Source: an uncultured Prevotella sp.
GTDB taxonomy: Bacteria > Bacteroidota > Bacteroidia > Bacteroidales > Bacteroidaceae
NCBI GenBank assembly: GCA_905234845.1
Contig: CAJOIW010000006.1
Span: forward strand, 1-64,000
Direction: 5' to 3'
Length of the DNA stretch: 64,000 bases
Shown piece by piece: positions 1 to 8,137 of the stretch. The notes beneath the pieces are model-generated. The model searched no databases. It saw nothing but the letters and a program-made list of their open reading frames with translations, and was not told the DNA's origin. Positions within the stretch are counted from its first letter, which is position 1; each line of letters opens with the position of its first letter. The position numbers were made by a program, and so were the translations under genes.

Positions 1-31
1 AACCAATAGAGAAAAGCATGTTTGTATCCAT
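1..31 (-). CDS. possible start of a leftward gene (partial, runs off the window)
   Basis: On the minus strand an ATG at position 31 opens a short frame reading MDTNMLFSIG to the window edge. A TATATTTG box (minus strand, positions 44-37) lies just upstream and matches the Bacteroidota -7 element. The implied leader is only a few bases long. Ten codons are too few to assign a function, and chance occurrence cannot be excluded. Confidence 0.25.
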   Translation of the reverse strand, partial: MDTNMLFSIG

Positions 32-317
32 GACTGCAAATATACTACTTTTATCGAAAACATATTATTGATTACCCACTCAAATCAACATAGACCCTAT
101 TTTATTTCTAACCTGCAAATGTTTTTATGAAAAACCACTCACAGAATGACATGGGGGAGATTTTCTGACATAATGACGATATTGAGACACATTAACAAAA
201 TAACAATTTTTATGTTCAAAACGTTAACTTCAGGGAGGAGAGAATGTGGAAATTTTTGTTGGCTTTTTTGGCATTCTACGCGAATGAGACATATATCTTT
301 CGGACATTGAAAGTTGA

Positions 318-345
318 AACCCCTCCCGACCTCCCCGAAGGAGAG
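318..345. repeat. CTCCCC/GGGGAG palindromic repeat, intergenic copy
   Basis: The 28-base sequence read on the minus strand matches the GH31 gene sequence at 59508-59535 at all but about two positions. It centres on CTCCCCGAAGGAGAG. Related G-rich palindromes lie at 11131, 16231, 21241, 60947 and 62398. Confidence 0.7.
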
Positions 346-378
346 GAGAAAAGTTGAGTTGAAAGTATGGTCGGACTG

Positions 379-484
379 CGAAAGGTATATGTTTCGGGTG
401 GTAAAACACGGCGTTTGGGAGTGCGAAAGACGGTCTTTCGGATGACGAAAGCTTAGCTCTCGCAAGCGAAACATATACCTTTCG
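379..484. repeat. modular palindromic intergenic element, copy A
   Basis: The arms CGAAAGGTATATGTTTCG (379-396) and CGAAACATATACCTTTCG (467-484) form a perfect 18-bp inverted repeat. In the middle is the near-perfect palindrome CGAAAGACGGTCTTTCG (424-440), followed by an AAGCTT-containing module. The same order of modules is seen near 29.4 kb and 47.5 kb. Confidence 0.75.
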
Positions 485-704
485 TGATACGGCTCATAAG
501 TCTTATAAGTCCTATAAGACCTATTTGGTTTATTCCCAGCGAGTTAGCAAAAATCAGAAAAATTGCTCAAAATTGCGTTATTTCCGACCACAAGGGAAAA
601 ATTTTGCAACGATGGCATTCTCACACCACTTTGAATGTTAAATTTTAACAGTCGGAAATGTTAATTCATAGACATATTAACAAAATAACAAGTATTTCGG
701 GTGG

Positions 705-1895
705 TTAGGGTATCAACAGCGAGGAATCGCCGTAGCTGAGGAAGCGAAAGTCGTGGCTGAGGGCATAGCGGTAGATGGCGCGCCAGTCGTCACCGACAAA
801 GGCGCTGACGAGCAACAGCAGTGTGCTGCGGGGCTGGTGGAAGTTGGTGACGAGTGCACGTACATATTTGTAGGTATAGCCCGGGACGATGATGATCTGC
901 GTAGAGGCGTGCAAGGTATCGAGATCCTGCGCGTCGAGGTAACGGAGAATGGCCTCGAGACTCTGCGCGGGTGTGGCGGCATAGCCGGTCTGGTAGGGCT
1001 CCCACTGGTCGACATGGCTACTGAAGGGCTGCCCCGCGAAGAGTCTGGCTCCGATGTAGTAGAGGCTTTCGAGGGTGCGGACGGAGGTAGTGCCTACGGC
1101 TATGGCGCGGCACTGGTGGTCGAGCAGCTGTTCTATAGTCTGCCGTCGCACGCTGATGTGCTCAGTGTGCATGTCGTGAGCGGCGATGCCCGCGGTCTTC
1201 ACGGGCTTGAACGTTCCGGCACCGACATGCAGAGTAAGCTCCTCACGGTGGATGCCCTTGCGGTCAATCGAGGCAAGCACCTCGGGGGTGAAATGCAGGC
1301 CTGCGGTGGGTGCGGCCACGCTGCCGTCGATTTTCGAGTATACGGTCTGGTAGGTGGTCTTGTCGCTTTCCTCCGTCGCACGATGGAGATAGGGCGGAAT
1401 GGGCAACTGGCCGATCTGCTCGACAATATCGGAGAAGGTGAGTCCGCCGTCCCATGTGAAGGCTATGACGTAGCCGTCGGCGGTGGGGCTAACCTTGGCG
1501 GCACGCAAAAGGAACGAAGAATGCGGGAGGGAGACTTGGAGGGTTCCTTCTTTCCATTTCTTCAAGTTTCCCACGAGACAGTTCCACTGGCACGTCTGCG
1601 TCTGGCCAAAGGCTTGCTCATAGTCGGCAGGATCGACGGGCTCAAGCAGGAATATCTCGATGAGGGCACCGGTCTCTTTGCGGAAATGGAGCCGGGCCTG
1701 AATGACCTTCGTATTGTTGAACACCATCAACGCGTCGCCAGGCAGGTGATCGGCGATATTGGCAAAGCAATCCTCACTAATCTCGCCCTTGTTGTAGACA
1801 AGTAACTTGCTCTGGTCGCGCCTCGGTAGCGGGTATTTGGCTATGCGCCCGTCGGGCAGCTCGTAATCGTAATCGGCAATTTGTATATCGTTCAT
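705..1895 (-). CDS. queA: S-adenosylmethionine:tRNA ribosyltransferase-isomerase QueA
   Basis: QueA transfers and isomerises the ribosyl part of S-adenosylmethionine onto 7-aminomethyl-7-deazaguanine at the tRNA wobble position, giving epoxyqueuosine. The 396-residue protein has the N-terminal LPDGRIAKYPLPRRDQSKLL block, the NNTKVIQARL motif, the signature AAPTAGLHFT, LHVGAGTFKPV, GTTSVRTLES and the C-terminal TNFHQPRSTLLLLVSAF block. It is somewhat longer than enterobacterial QueA (about 356 residues). It is the last gene of a leftward run and is separated from the PAP2 gene by 119 bp made largely of a 17-bp tandem repeat that abuts its start codon. No Shine-Dalgarno is visible. The 350-codon ORF on the opposite strand is a shadow. 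Confidence 0.97.
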   Translation of the reverse strand: MNDIQIADYDYELPDGRIAKYPLPRRDQSKLLVYNKGEISEDCFANIADHLPGDALMVFNNTKVIQARLHFRKETGALIEIFLLEPVDPADYEQAFGQTQTCQWNCLVGNLKKWKEGTLQVSLPHSSFLLRAAKVSPTADGYVIAFTWDGGLTFSDIVEQIGQLPIPPYLHRATEESDKTTYQTVYSKIDGSVAAPTAGLHFTPEVLASIDRKGIHREELTLHVGAGTFKPVKTAGIAAHDMHTEHISVRRQTIEQLLDHQCRAIAVGTTSVRTLESLYYIGARLFAGQPFSSHVDQWEPYQTGYAATPAQSLEAILRYLDAQDLDTLHASTQIIIVPGYTYKYVRALVTNFHQPRSTLLLLVSAFVGDDWRAIYRYALSHDFRFLSYGDSSLLIP

Positions 1896-1980
1896 AGTTC
1901 AAGGAGTTCGGGAGTTCAAGGAGTTCGGGAGTTCAAGGAGTTCGGGAGTTCAAGGAGTTCGGGAGTTCAAGGAGTTCAGA
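1896..1980. repeat. 17-bp tandem repeat, five units, directly upstream of queA
   Basis: The unit AGTTCAAGGAGTTCGGG is repeated four times perfectly (1896-1963), with a fifth imperfect copy ending at 1980. The array touches the queA start codon, so it forms the whole proximal leader. Each unit holds two copies of a GGAGTTC/AAGGAGTTC submotif. Confidence 0.95.
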
Positions 1981-2014
1981 CGATAGACTGAGCATTCTCA
2001 CTCTTCATTCTTTA

Positions 2015-2713
2015 TTACAGGGGAATCACTACTGCCCTGATGACAGCATAGCCCAAGACAAGTGTGAATACGAGTACCACCACACTGATGTCGGAAAGCC
2101 CATAGCCGGTAGAGGTGTATTGTGAGGAAACGTAACGTATCTCAGGTGAGAACTTGCGAGAGAGGTGTCGGTAGAGCAGCCAACAGCCTGTTCCCACGAT
2201 TGCGCCCCAGCATAGTCCTACGAGGACATCACCCGGATAATGAACTCCGAGATAAAGACGTGTATAACAGTTGATGAGCGACCATGCCATCACTGTCAGC
2301 GTAAAGGTGCGGTTTCGCACTATCAGACACAGATACAGAGCTATAGAGAACGTGTTGGCGGCATGGGCTGAGAAGAAGCCGTAGCGCGTCTCGACAACAC
2401 CTGGCACGGCATCAATGGTGTCGCGCACGGCAGGGTCGTAGATCGGACGCCATCGCTTCACAAGTGGTTTTACGATACCATCGGTGACACCATCGGAAAG
2501 CAACAGACACAAGACGGCGATGCCGATAATGAGCATCATCTGCTGCGTTGTCTCGCTATTCTTGATGACAAGCCACAATAGTACAAGATAAAGCGGTATC
2601 CACGTCCATGGAGAGGTAAGACCACAGACCAGCTGGTCAAGAAACAGCGAGCTGCTACCATTAAACCACGCAAGTACCGTGCGGTCGATGTCGGTTATCA
2701 GTTCATAGCTCAT
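2015..2713 (-). CDS. PAP2-family membrane phosphatase
   Basis: A 232-residue polytopic membrane protein of the type 2 phosphatidic acid phosphatase superfamily. All three catalytic motifs are visible: KPLVKRWRP (KxxxxxxRP), FFSAHAANTFS (the PSGH motif, here SAH) and TRLYLGVHYPGD (RxxxxxHxxxD), each near a hydrophobic segment. Such enzymes remove phosphate from lipid substrates such as undecaprenyl diphosphate, phosphatidylglycerol phosphate or lipid A; the sequence alone does not say which. It lies 36 bp downstream of the batD-batE fusion gene on the same strand and is probably co-transcribed with the Bat operon. Confidence 0.9.
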   Translation of the reverse strand: MSYELITDIDRTVLAWFNGSSSLFLDQLVCGLTSPWTWIPLYLVLLWLVIKNSETTQQMMLIIGIAVLCLLLSDGVTDGIVKPLVKRWRPIYDPAVRDTIDAVPGVVETRYGFFSAHAANTFSIALYLCLIVRNRTFTLTVMAWSLINCYTRLYLGVHYPGDVLVGLCWGAIVGTGCWLLYRHLSRKFSPEIRYVSSQYTSTGYGLSDISVVVLVFTLVLGYAVIRAVVIPL

Positions 2714-2749
2714 TATTCACTCTTCATTATTCATTAGCAAAGCGCAAAA

Positions 2750-5299
2750 TCATATCTCTTCTATCTGCTTTGTCTTGACCCATGCCTCTCGGCCGTCGGA
2801 AAGACGTATCTGCCGCCAGTCGGCCATGGTGCGGTCGAGGATGCGGACCTTCGTGCCTTCATGGAGTGAGAAGGCGGTGGCGGCATCGGTCGCAGGGGTG
2901 CGCATCGCCTGTATGGTGGCCGGCATGACAATAGCCTCGTCGTTGCTCTCCACATATCGTTTCTGCTGCCAGGCGAAGAATAAGGCAAGCAGGAAAATGA
3001 CAATAGCGGCTATGGCTCCAAAGAATGCCACCCGACGAACACCCAACCGGGGGGAGAACAAATAGACGAGCTGAAGTAGCAAGGCTATGGCAAGAGCGCA
3101 AAGGGCACAGACAGCCCACGCATCGGAGGAAAGGCTACGCCGGACGGTCTTGTAGGCTGTGACAAAGAACATCTCGGAAGACTCAGGCAACTGGTCGATG
3201 GTCTTGCGACGGACGAATTGCAAGTTGAAACGCGTGTCGGCATCAGGGCTAAGCCGCAATGACCGCTCGTAAGCAAGAATGGCCTTGCCAATATTCCCAG
3301 AGCGGTAGTATGTATTGCCGAGATTATAGTAGATGTCGGCATTCTTCTCGTTCTGCAGCAATTTCTCATACGCGACGGCAGCCTGCTGATAGTTGCCCTT
3401 CAAGTAGGCGGAGTCGGCAATTTGCTTGTCGGCAGAGCTTGCGAACGCACCCAAGCAAGGTGAGAGAAGCAGCAGGAAGACCAAGATAGTCTCCTCTATC
3501 TTGAGAATGGCCGACCGTGCCGCCTCGAACGTCTTGCTCATATTGCCTGCCGGGTCGCCAGGGGCATAGCGCTCAAACTCGCACTCGTCCAAAGCACCGA
3601 TAAACTGCCTCGTGGTGGCCTCATCGACCTGATGAGCTGAGAGCTCGGCATTGATATTCTCAGTCGAAAGCTTCTCCACAGGTATGTTCAGCTTGTCGCT
3701 CATATATCCCCAAAGGGCACGCAACACCTCATCGTAAAAGGCGTCGTGCCGACCTTCTGACATCAACCGCGAAGCTTTCTTCAACCGCTTGGCAGCTACC
3801 TTGCGGGCCCGCCGTCCTTTCAGTTGAACAAGGTCGGCATTTCGTGCAGCCCGCTTGGAAAAGACGATAGGTACGGCAATGAACGCACACAACAGAATAC
3901 CCGTGAGCAACCAATAAAGGGGAGAGTGGAGAGTAGAGAGAGAAGAACTTCTGGTCTCATTAGTTTTAATAGGATAGATATCTTGCCTAATGGACTCGTC
4001 ACTATCCACTCCCACAGCACCTTTAGAGTCTCCCGGCCTAACTTTAAGAGTGATGGGACTGGTCTGAATGGTCTTGTAGGCATTGGCACCCGTGTCGTAG
4101 TAGACGAGCTGGACAGGGTCTATCGTATAACTTCCCTGATGGCGGGGAACGACGAGGAAGTCATAAGCCATGCTACCCTCAACACCATTGAGGGTAAGAC
4201 GGGTGTTGTCAGTCGTCTTCGGGTCGTATTTGTCGAAATCGCGAGGAAGGTTGAGAACAGGCTCTTTAAGCAGTTTTAAGTTACCTTCTCCCTCGATGAC
4301 AACGTGAATGGTTACAGGCTCGCCCGCCTTGACCTCCTGCCGATCAGACTTCGCAGAGATATTGAACCGCCCTACCCCACCGGAGAAATCCTTCGGACGT
4401 TGCGGAAGCGGGTCTACCTGAAGTGTTATGCCTGGAGCCTTAATCTCACGCTTCACCTCTGTATAGTCGGAACCACCGTTGAAAAAGGATTCGAAGGGGT
4501 CGACCGAACGATTGCGCTGGACAACAGTACCCGTAAACATGATACTGGGAACATCGAGTTTGCCTGTCATCTGCGGATACATCACATACTGCTTCCACGT
4601 AACACACTTGTAGTTTCTTCCATTGAGCGTCTCCATATGGAAACTCTTCTGCTGTGGAAGTTCCACCTCTTGCGTATGGAAGCCTGTCAGGTCGGGCATT
4701 TTCCCCTCAAGTTGTATGAGGTCGACAAGGGTAAAGACTTTATAGGTAAGTAAAACCGGCTCTTGCTCGTGAACACGCTGTTTGTTGGCACTAACCTTGA
4801 TGAACAGGTCGTTGCCTGATATGGGAGAACCCGATGGGCGCATTTCCTGTTCACCTGATCGGTCTTGGTGCATTTGCGGAGCGTTGTTGGGATGGGACGC
4901 AGAGCCGCTTATCGTAACTTTCACAGGCTTCGATGAAAGCGTCTTGCTCCCAACACGTGCATGAGCTGCAGGAAGCGTTACTGTACCGCCCTTCTGCGCA
5001 TAGAGAATATAGGTATAAGTAACAGAAGAGTTGTTGCTCATGTGTCCATTCACCATTTGAATGGAAGCCCTTTTCGATGTTGACGGTCCGGCAATAACCT
5101 CTACCCATTCATTATTCTGCAAGCCGGACTTGAAATCAGAAACGTCCTGTGTTTCGATGTGATATTCTACCCGGAAATTTTCTCCAGTCTGGACATGTGT
5201 AGGTGCACTGACACTGATACCCTGCGCTGGAGAAGTGATAAGTGATAGGTGATAGGTGATAAGTATCAATACCACTCGAAGAAATATCTTATAATTCAT
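2750..5299 (-). CDS. batD: BatD-BatE fusion protein (aerotolerance operon)
   Basis: Residues 1-26 form a signal peptide (ending SPAQ). Residues to about 450 are the repeated beta-sandwich region of BatD. A membrane segment (LTGILLCAFIAVPIVF) and a cytoplasmic helical part follow. At about residue 597 the chain enters a second signal-peptide-like stretch (TILVFLLLLSPCLGAFA) and a BatE-type module: TPR repeats (YYNLGNTYYRSGNIGKAIL), two membrane helices and a C-terminal SH3-like domain ending WVKTKQIEEI. BatD and BatE are usually described as separate proteins; here they form one 849-residue frame. The linker SSSLSTLHSPLYW and the signal peptide are encoded by heptamer repeats. Bat proteins are linked to oxygen tolerance and envelope integrity, but their biochemistry is unknown. 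Confidence 0.9.
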   Translation of the reverse strand: MNYKIFLRVVLILITYHLSLITSPAQGISVSAPTHVQTGENFRVEYHIETQDVSDFKSGLQNNEWVEVIAGPSTSKRASIQMVNGHMSNNSSVTYTYILYAQKGGTVTLPAAHARVGSKTLSSKPVKVTISGSASHPNNAPQMHQDRSGEQEMRPSGSPISGNDLFIKVSANKQRVHEQEPVLLTYKVFTLVDLIQLEGKMPDLTGFHTQEVELPQQKSFHMETLNGRNYKCVTWKQYVMYPQMTGKLDVPSIMFTGTVVQRNRSVDPFESFFNGGSDYTEVKREIKAPGITLQVDPLPQRPKDFSGGVGRFNISAKSDRQEVKAGEPVTIHVVIEGEGNLKLLKEPVLNLPRDFDKYDPKTTDNTRLTLNGVEGSMAYDFLVVPRHQGSYTIDPVQLVYYDTGANAYKTIQTSPITLKVRPGDSKGAVGVDSDESIRQDIYPIKTNETRSSSLSTLHSPLYWLLTGILLCAFIAVPIVFSKRAARNADLVQLKGRRARKVAAKRLKKASRLMSEGRHDAFYDEVLRALWGYMSDKLNIPVEKLSTENINAELSAHQVDEATTRQFIGALDECEFERYAPGDPAGNMSKTFEAARSAILKIEETILVFLLLLSPCLGAFASSADKQIADSAYLKGNYQQAAVAYEKLLQNEKNADIYYNLGNTYYRSGNIGKAILAYERSLRLSPDADTRFNLQFVRRKTIDQLPESSEMFFVTAYKTVRRSLSSDAWAVCALCALAIALLLQLVYLFSPRLGVRRVAFFGAIAAIVIFLLALFFAWQQKRYVESNDEAIVMPATIQAMRTPATDAATAFSLHEGTKVRILDRTMADWRQIRLSDGREAWVKTKQIEEI
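3920..3940. repeat. heptamer-period repeat inside batD-batE
   Basis: Three 7-nt units (GGGAGAG, TGGAGAG, TAGAGAG) run in tandem inside the coding region and encode the linker SSSLSTLHSP before a membrane helix. Confidence 0.6.
5234..5261. repeat. heptamer tandem repeat in the batD signal peptide
   Basis: Four 7-nt units (AGTGATA twice, GGTGATA twice) read on the minus strand encode the TYHLSLIT part of the BatD signal peptide. Confidence 0.85.
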
Positions 5300-5321
5300 T
5301 TTAGATAAGAGATGAGGTTAT

Positions 5322-6029
5322 TTACCAGTTTTTTTGCAAGTGCTTTGAGCGTGGCTGTTGCATGGCTTTCTTCAGTCGTTGCTGCGTCTGCTTTTCTTGC
5401 TGAGTCACGGCGTTGAGCAGTTGCTCGGCATTCTCCTTGCTCATTTCCTGAGGCTTATTTTCAGGAGGATTCTTGTCCTCTTGCTTATTCTGCTGTTTGT
5501 CCTTATTCTGTTGCTGATTGTCTTTCTTGTCTTTATTTTTGTCGTTTTTATCGTTCTGATTGTTATTCTGCTTGTTCTTTGGTTGTTTTTTCTCCAACTG
5601 CTGGCACAAAGCAAGATTATAACGTGTCTCATTATCGGCGGGATTGTTTCGCAGACTTTCCTTGTAGGCTTCAATGGCCTCGCTATACATCTGGTGGTTT
5701 TGGCAGACGACTCCAATATTATGGAAAGCCTGCGACCGTCTGAGCTTATTCGTCTCAATACGCCCAGCCTGCTGAAACTGCTCAACGGCAGCCGAGTCCT
5801 TCTGCTGCATAAGCAAGGCACAGCCAAGATTATAATGGGCTTGGGCATTCTGCCCATTTTGCGAGAGAGCCTTACGGTATTCCGCCTCCGCCTTTCCATA
5901 TTCCTGCCAACGATAAAGGCGGTTGCCCTTACGAATGCAGTCGCGGTCGCTCTGTGCCAAAGACGTAACCAGTGAGAAGTGATAAGTGACGAGAATCAAT
6001 ACCACTCGAAGTAATATCTTATAATCCAT
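5322..6029 (-). CDS. batC: BatC, TPR protein of the aerotolerance operon
   Basis: The 235-residue protein begins with a signal peptide (ending TSLAQ) and has three TPR-type helical repeats (RKGNRLYRWQEYGKAEAEYR, AQAHYNLGCALLMQQKDSAA, AFHNIGVVCQNHQMYSEAIE). A long low-complexity segment rich in Lys, Asn, Gln and Asp follows (about residues 150-200), then a helical tail. It sits between batB (3 bp upstream) and batD-batE (22 bp downstream). Its first 25 residues and the underlying DNA are nearly a duplicate of the batD 5' end. BatC-type proteins are thought to scaffold the Bat membrane complex from the periplasm. Confidence 0.88.
   Translation of the reverse strand: MDYKILLRVVLILVTYHFSLVTSLAQSDRDCIRKGNRLYRWQEYGKAEAEYRKALSQNGQNAQAHYNLGCALLMQQKDSAAVEQFQQAGRIETNKLRRSQAFHNIGVVCQNHQMYSEAIEAYKESLRNNPADNETRYNLALCQQLEKKQPKNKQNNNQNDKNDKNKDKKDNQQQNKDKQQNKQEDKNPPENKPQEMSKENAEQLLNAVTQQEKQTQQRLKKAMQQPRSKHLQKNW
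5971..5991. repeat. heptamer repeat in the batC signal peptide
   Basis: Three 7-nt units (AGTGAGA, AGTGATA, AGTGACG) lie within the coding sequence of the BatC signal peptide, a degenerate version of the batD array. Confidence 0.7.
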
Positions 6030-6032
6030 TTT

Positions 6033-7067
6033 TTACTTTTCTTTCTTCAGTCTTGAGAACAAGTCTGAGAGATTTATTTTATGATTTTTCGACTCCAATA
6101 CACAAATCTCTATAATGAGTAAGATGAGTACAAGAATGGCAAATGCAGGGAACTGCTCTTCATATTCGCTATATACTACTCGCTGAGTCTCACCTTTCTG
6201 CAACTTCGAAAGTTCTGCATTGAGTTTTTCCTGTGCGTCGCCAGTATTGTCTACATGAATGTAAACTCCACGGCCTGCCTCGGCTATTTCACGACACATG
6301 CTTTCGTTGAGGGCTGTCATAACGGTCTGCCCTGTCGCATCCTTTAAGTATTCGCCTTCACCGACAGGAATCGGTGCCCCGTTTGTGCTACCTATGCCTA
6401 AAATAAAGACATTCATGCCTTTCTTTCTTGCCTCTTTCGCTGCTTCTATCGCCCCACCCTCGTGGTCTTCGCCATCGGTAATGACGATAATAGCACGTCC
6501 TACCTTCTCCTGCTGTGTAAAGCTGCTTTGGCATAGATTAAGTGCTTCGGCAATGTCGGTTCCTTGCGTGGCGATGAGCGAAGGAGAAATGTTCTGAAGA
6601 AACATCTTCGCAGAGACATAATCGCTGGTAATGGGCAACTGCACAAAGGCATCACCGGCAAAGACAACGAGTCCTATCTTATCGTTTGTGAAATGATCGA
6701 TAAGGTTTTCCACAAGCATCTTGCTTTTTTCCAACCGCGACGGCGAGACATCCTTGGCCAACATGGAATTACTGATGTCGAGAGCGATGATGGTCTCTAT
6801 GCCATTTCGCTTTTCATTCGATATTTTTGCACCTGTCTGTGGCCGGGCAAGCATGATGATGATGAGCGACAATGCCGCCAGTAAAAGGGAAAACTTTATG
6901 ACAGGTCGCCATTTTGACACACCGGGCATGAGCGATCCGAGCAACGGACGCTGTCCAAGCTTCTGCAACTTTGCCAGTTGCTGCCGATGGCTGACATATC
7001 GCCAGCCGGCAATAAGTGGAATGGCAAGCAACAGCCAAAGATATTCGGGCGATTCAAATCTGAACAT
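6033..7067 (-). CDS. batB: BatB, VWA-domain membrane protein
   Basis: A 344-residue protein with an N-terminal BatA/BatB-type membrane segment (YLWLLLAIPLIAGWRYV), a second helix near residue 65 (LLLAALSLIIIMLARP), a von Willebrand factor A domain and a C-terminal membrane anchor (FAILVLILLIIEICVLE). The VWA domain keeps the metal-binding DISNS motif, the downstream threonine in ATQGTDIAEA and the aspartate in VITDGEDHEGG, so the MIDAS site looks intact. It follows batA after 59 bp holding a small hairpin and precedes batC by 3 bp. The family is tied to aerotolerance in Bacteroides. Confidence 0.92.
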   Translation of the reverse strand: MFRFESPEYLWLLLAIPLIAGWRYVSHRQQLAKLQKLGQRPLLGSLMPGVSKWRPVIKFSLLLAALSLIIIMLARPQTGAKISNEKRNGIETIIALDISNSMLAKDVSPSRLEKSKMLVENLIDHFTNDKIGLVVFAGDAFVQLPITSDYVSAKMFLQNISPSLIATQGTDIAEALNLCQSSFTQQEKVGRAIIVITDGEDHEGGAIEAAKEARKKGMNVFILGIGSTNGAPIPVGEGEYLKDATGQTVMTALNESMCREIAEAGRGVYIHVDNTGDAQEKLNAELSKLQKGETQRVVYSEYEEQFPAFAILVLILLIIEICVLESKNHKINLSDLFSRLKKEK

Positions 7068-7084
7068 TTCTCTATTATTAACTT

Positions 7085-7102
7085 AACGCGGCATACCGCG
7101 TT
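7085..7102. other. short hairpin between batA and batB
   Basis: AACGCGG-CATA-CCGCGTT is a perfect 7-bp stem with a 4-nt loop in the 59-bp batA-batB spacer. No T-run follows on the minus strand, so an mRNA processing or stability role is more likely than termination; this is inference. Confidence 0.55.
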
Positions 7103-7126
7103 CCTACATTCAACTTTTCAACTTCC

Positions 7127-8125
7127 CTATGGCAATCTCCTTAGCAGGGTGAAACGCAGCACTATCTCTGCAAGAAGTAACAACAGGGCGGCCACAGCAA
7201 ACGGTTGGTAAGCCTCGTAGCGCTTGGAGAATTTCTTGACATTCATCTTTGTTTTCTCCAACTTGTCGATATCCTTGTAAATCTGCTTCAGCTCACTATT
7301 GTTGGTTGCACGATAGAACTGTCCGTCAGTGGCGGCGGCAATATCGGTTAGGGTTTTCGTATCTATCTCACTTGGAATGTTGACATACTGCGTTGTTCCA
7401 CCTACGCTCATCGGAAAGCGTGCCACTCCGTTTGTGCCTACACCTATTGTATAGACCCTGATACCAAGGCTCTTGGCTATCTGAGCGCTGGTCATCGGCG
7501 AGATATCACCCATATTATTGCTGCCGTCGGTGAGCAGTATGACGACTTTGCTTTTTGCCTTCGACTCTTTCAACCTCGAAACAGCGTTAGCCAACCCCAT
7601 ACCAATGGCCGTTCCATTAGAGATCAGCCCTCGTGCGGCGATATCGGTTCTCACATTTTGCAATAAGCTGAGCAACGAGGCATGGTCATTGGTCATCGGA
7701 CATTGCGTAAAGGCTTCTCCTGCAAAAATGGTAAGACCGATATTGTCGTTCTCGCGATCGGAAATAAACTCACGAGCGACCGACTTGGCAGCATCAAGCC
7801 TGTTGGGTTTCAGGTCTTGCGTGAGCATGGAAGTCGAAACGTCCATAGCCATCATGATATCGATACCCTCCACCGTCTTGTTATCCCATGAATTGCGTGT
7901 CTGCGGACGTGCTAAAACAGCCAACACCATCAAGAACACAAGACACCGGAGTAGAAACGGCAGATTCATGATGCGCATCCTCCAGCTTTTTGGTGCTTTC
8001 TGATAGGCAAACGTGTCACTCATCCTAAGGGTAGGCTCACGACGTTTTCTATATCTGAAATACCACCAAATATAGGGTATCAGCAAAAGCGATAAGAGAA
8101 AATATTCTTTATTTGCAAATTCCAA
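7127..8125 (-). CDS. batA: BatA, VWA-domain membrane protein
   Basis: The 332-residue protein has the same architecture as its neighbour BatB: an N-terminal helix (YFLLSLLLIPYIWWYF), a second helix with LRCLVFLMVLAVLARPQT, a VWA domain and a C-terminal helix. The MIDAS is complete: DVSTS, the threonine region SNGTAIGMG and the LLTDGSNN aspartate. ARPQT followed by a VWA domain is characteristic of the BatA/BatB pair. It starts 12 bp after the BatD-like gene. It probably forms a membrane complex with BatB; metal-dependent ligand binding is expected from the fold but the ligand is unknown. Confidence 0.92.
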   Translation of the reverse strand: MEFANKEYFLLSLLLIPYIWWYFRYRKRREPTLRMSDTFAYQKAPKSWRMRIMNLPFLLRCLVFLMVLAVLARPQTRNSWDNKTVEGIDIMMAMDVSTSMLTQDLKPNRLDAAKSVAREFISDRENDNIGLTIFAGEAFTQCPMTNDHASLLSLLQNVRTDIAARGLISNGTAIGMGLANAVSRLKESKAKSKVVILLTDGSNNMGDISPMTSAQIAKSLGIRVYTIGVGTNGVARFPMSVGGTTQYVNIPSEIDTKTLTDIAAATDGQFYRATNNSELKQIYKDIDKLEKTKMNVKKFSKRYEAYQPFAVAALLLLLAEIVLRFTLLRRLP

Positions 8126-8137
8126 TTTCTAACCCTT

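Larger units (their letters stand above)
32..704. other. gene-poor intergenic region with repeat elements
   Basis: I see no convincing gene in this AT-rich stretch; the 111-codon minus-strand ORF of the track runs across repeats. It holds a G/C-rich palindrome (318-345), a modular palindromic element (379-484), and two similar short direct repeats reading CA(C/T)ATTAACAAAATAACAA near 185 and 672. Confidence 0.7.

Noticed and set aside
2-130. 42-codon open stretch on the plus strand at the left edge, possibly the end of a gene
   Set aside because: Amino-acid pattern is not convincing, and a promoter-like box reads in the opposite direction.
139-474. 111-codon minus-strand ORF at the left end
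   Set aside because: It crosses the modular palindromic element and the G-rich repeat and shows no protein-like pattern.
753-1805. 350-codon plus-strand ORF
   Set aside because: It lies entirely opposite queA, has no recognisable domain and lacks a promoter; the length reflects the GC-rich codon pattern of queA.
5358-5975. 205-codon plus-strand ORF rich in Leu/Ile/Val
   Set aside because: Antisense to the Lys/Asn/Gln-rich segment of batC, which forces a hydrophobic shadow; not a membrane protein.
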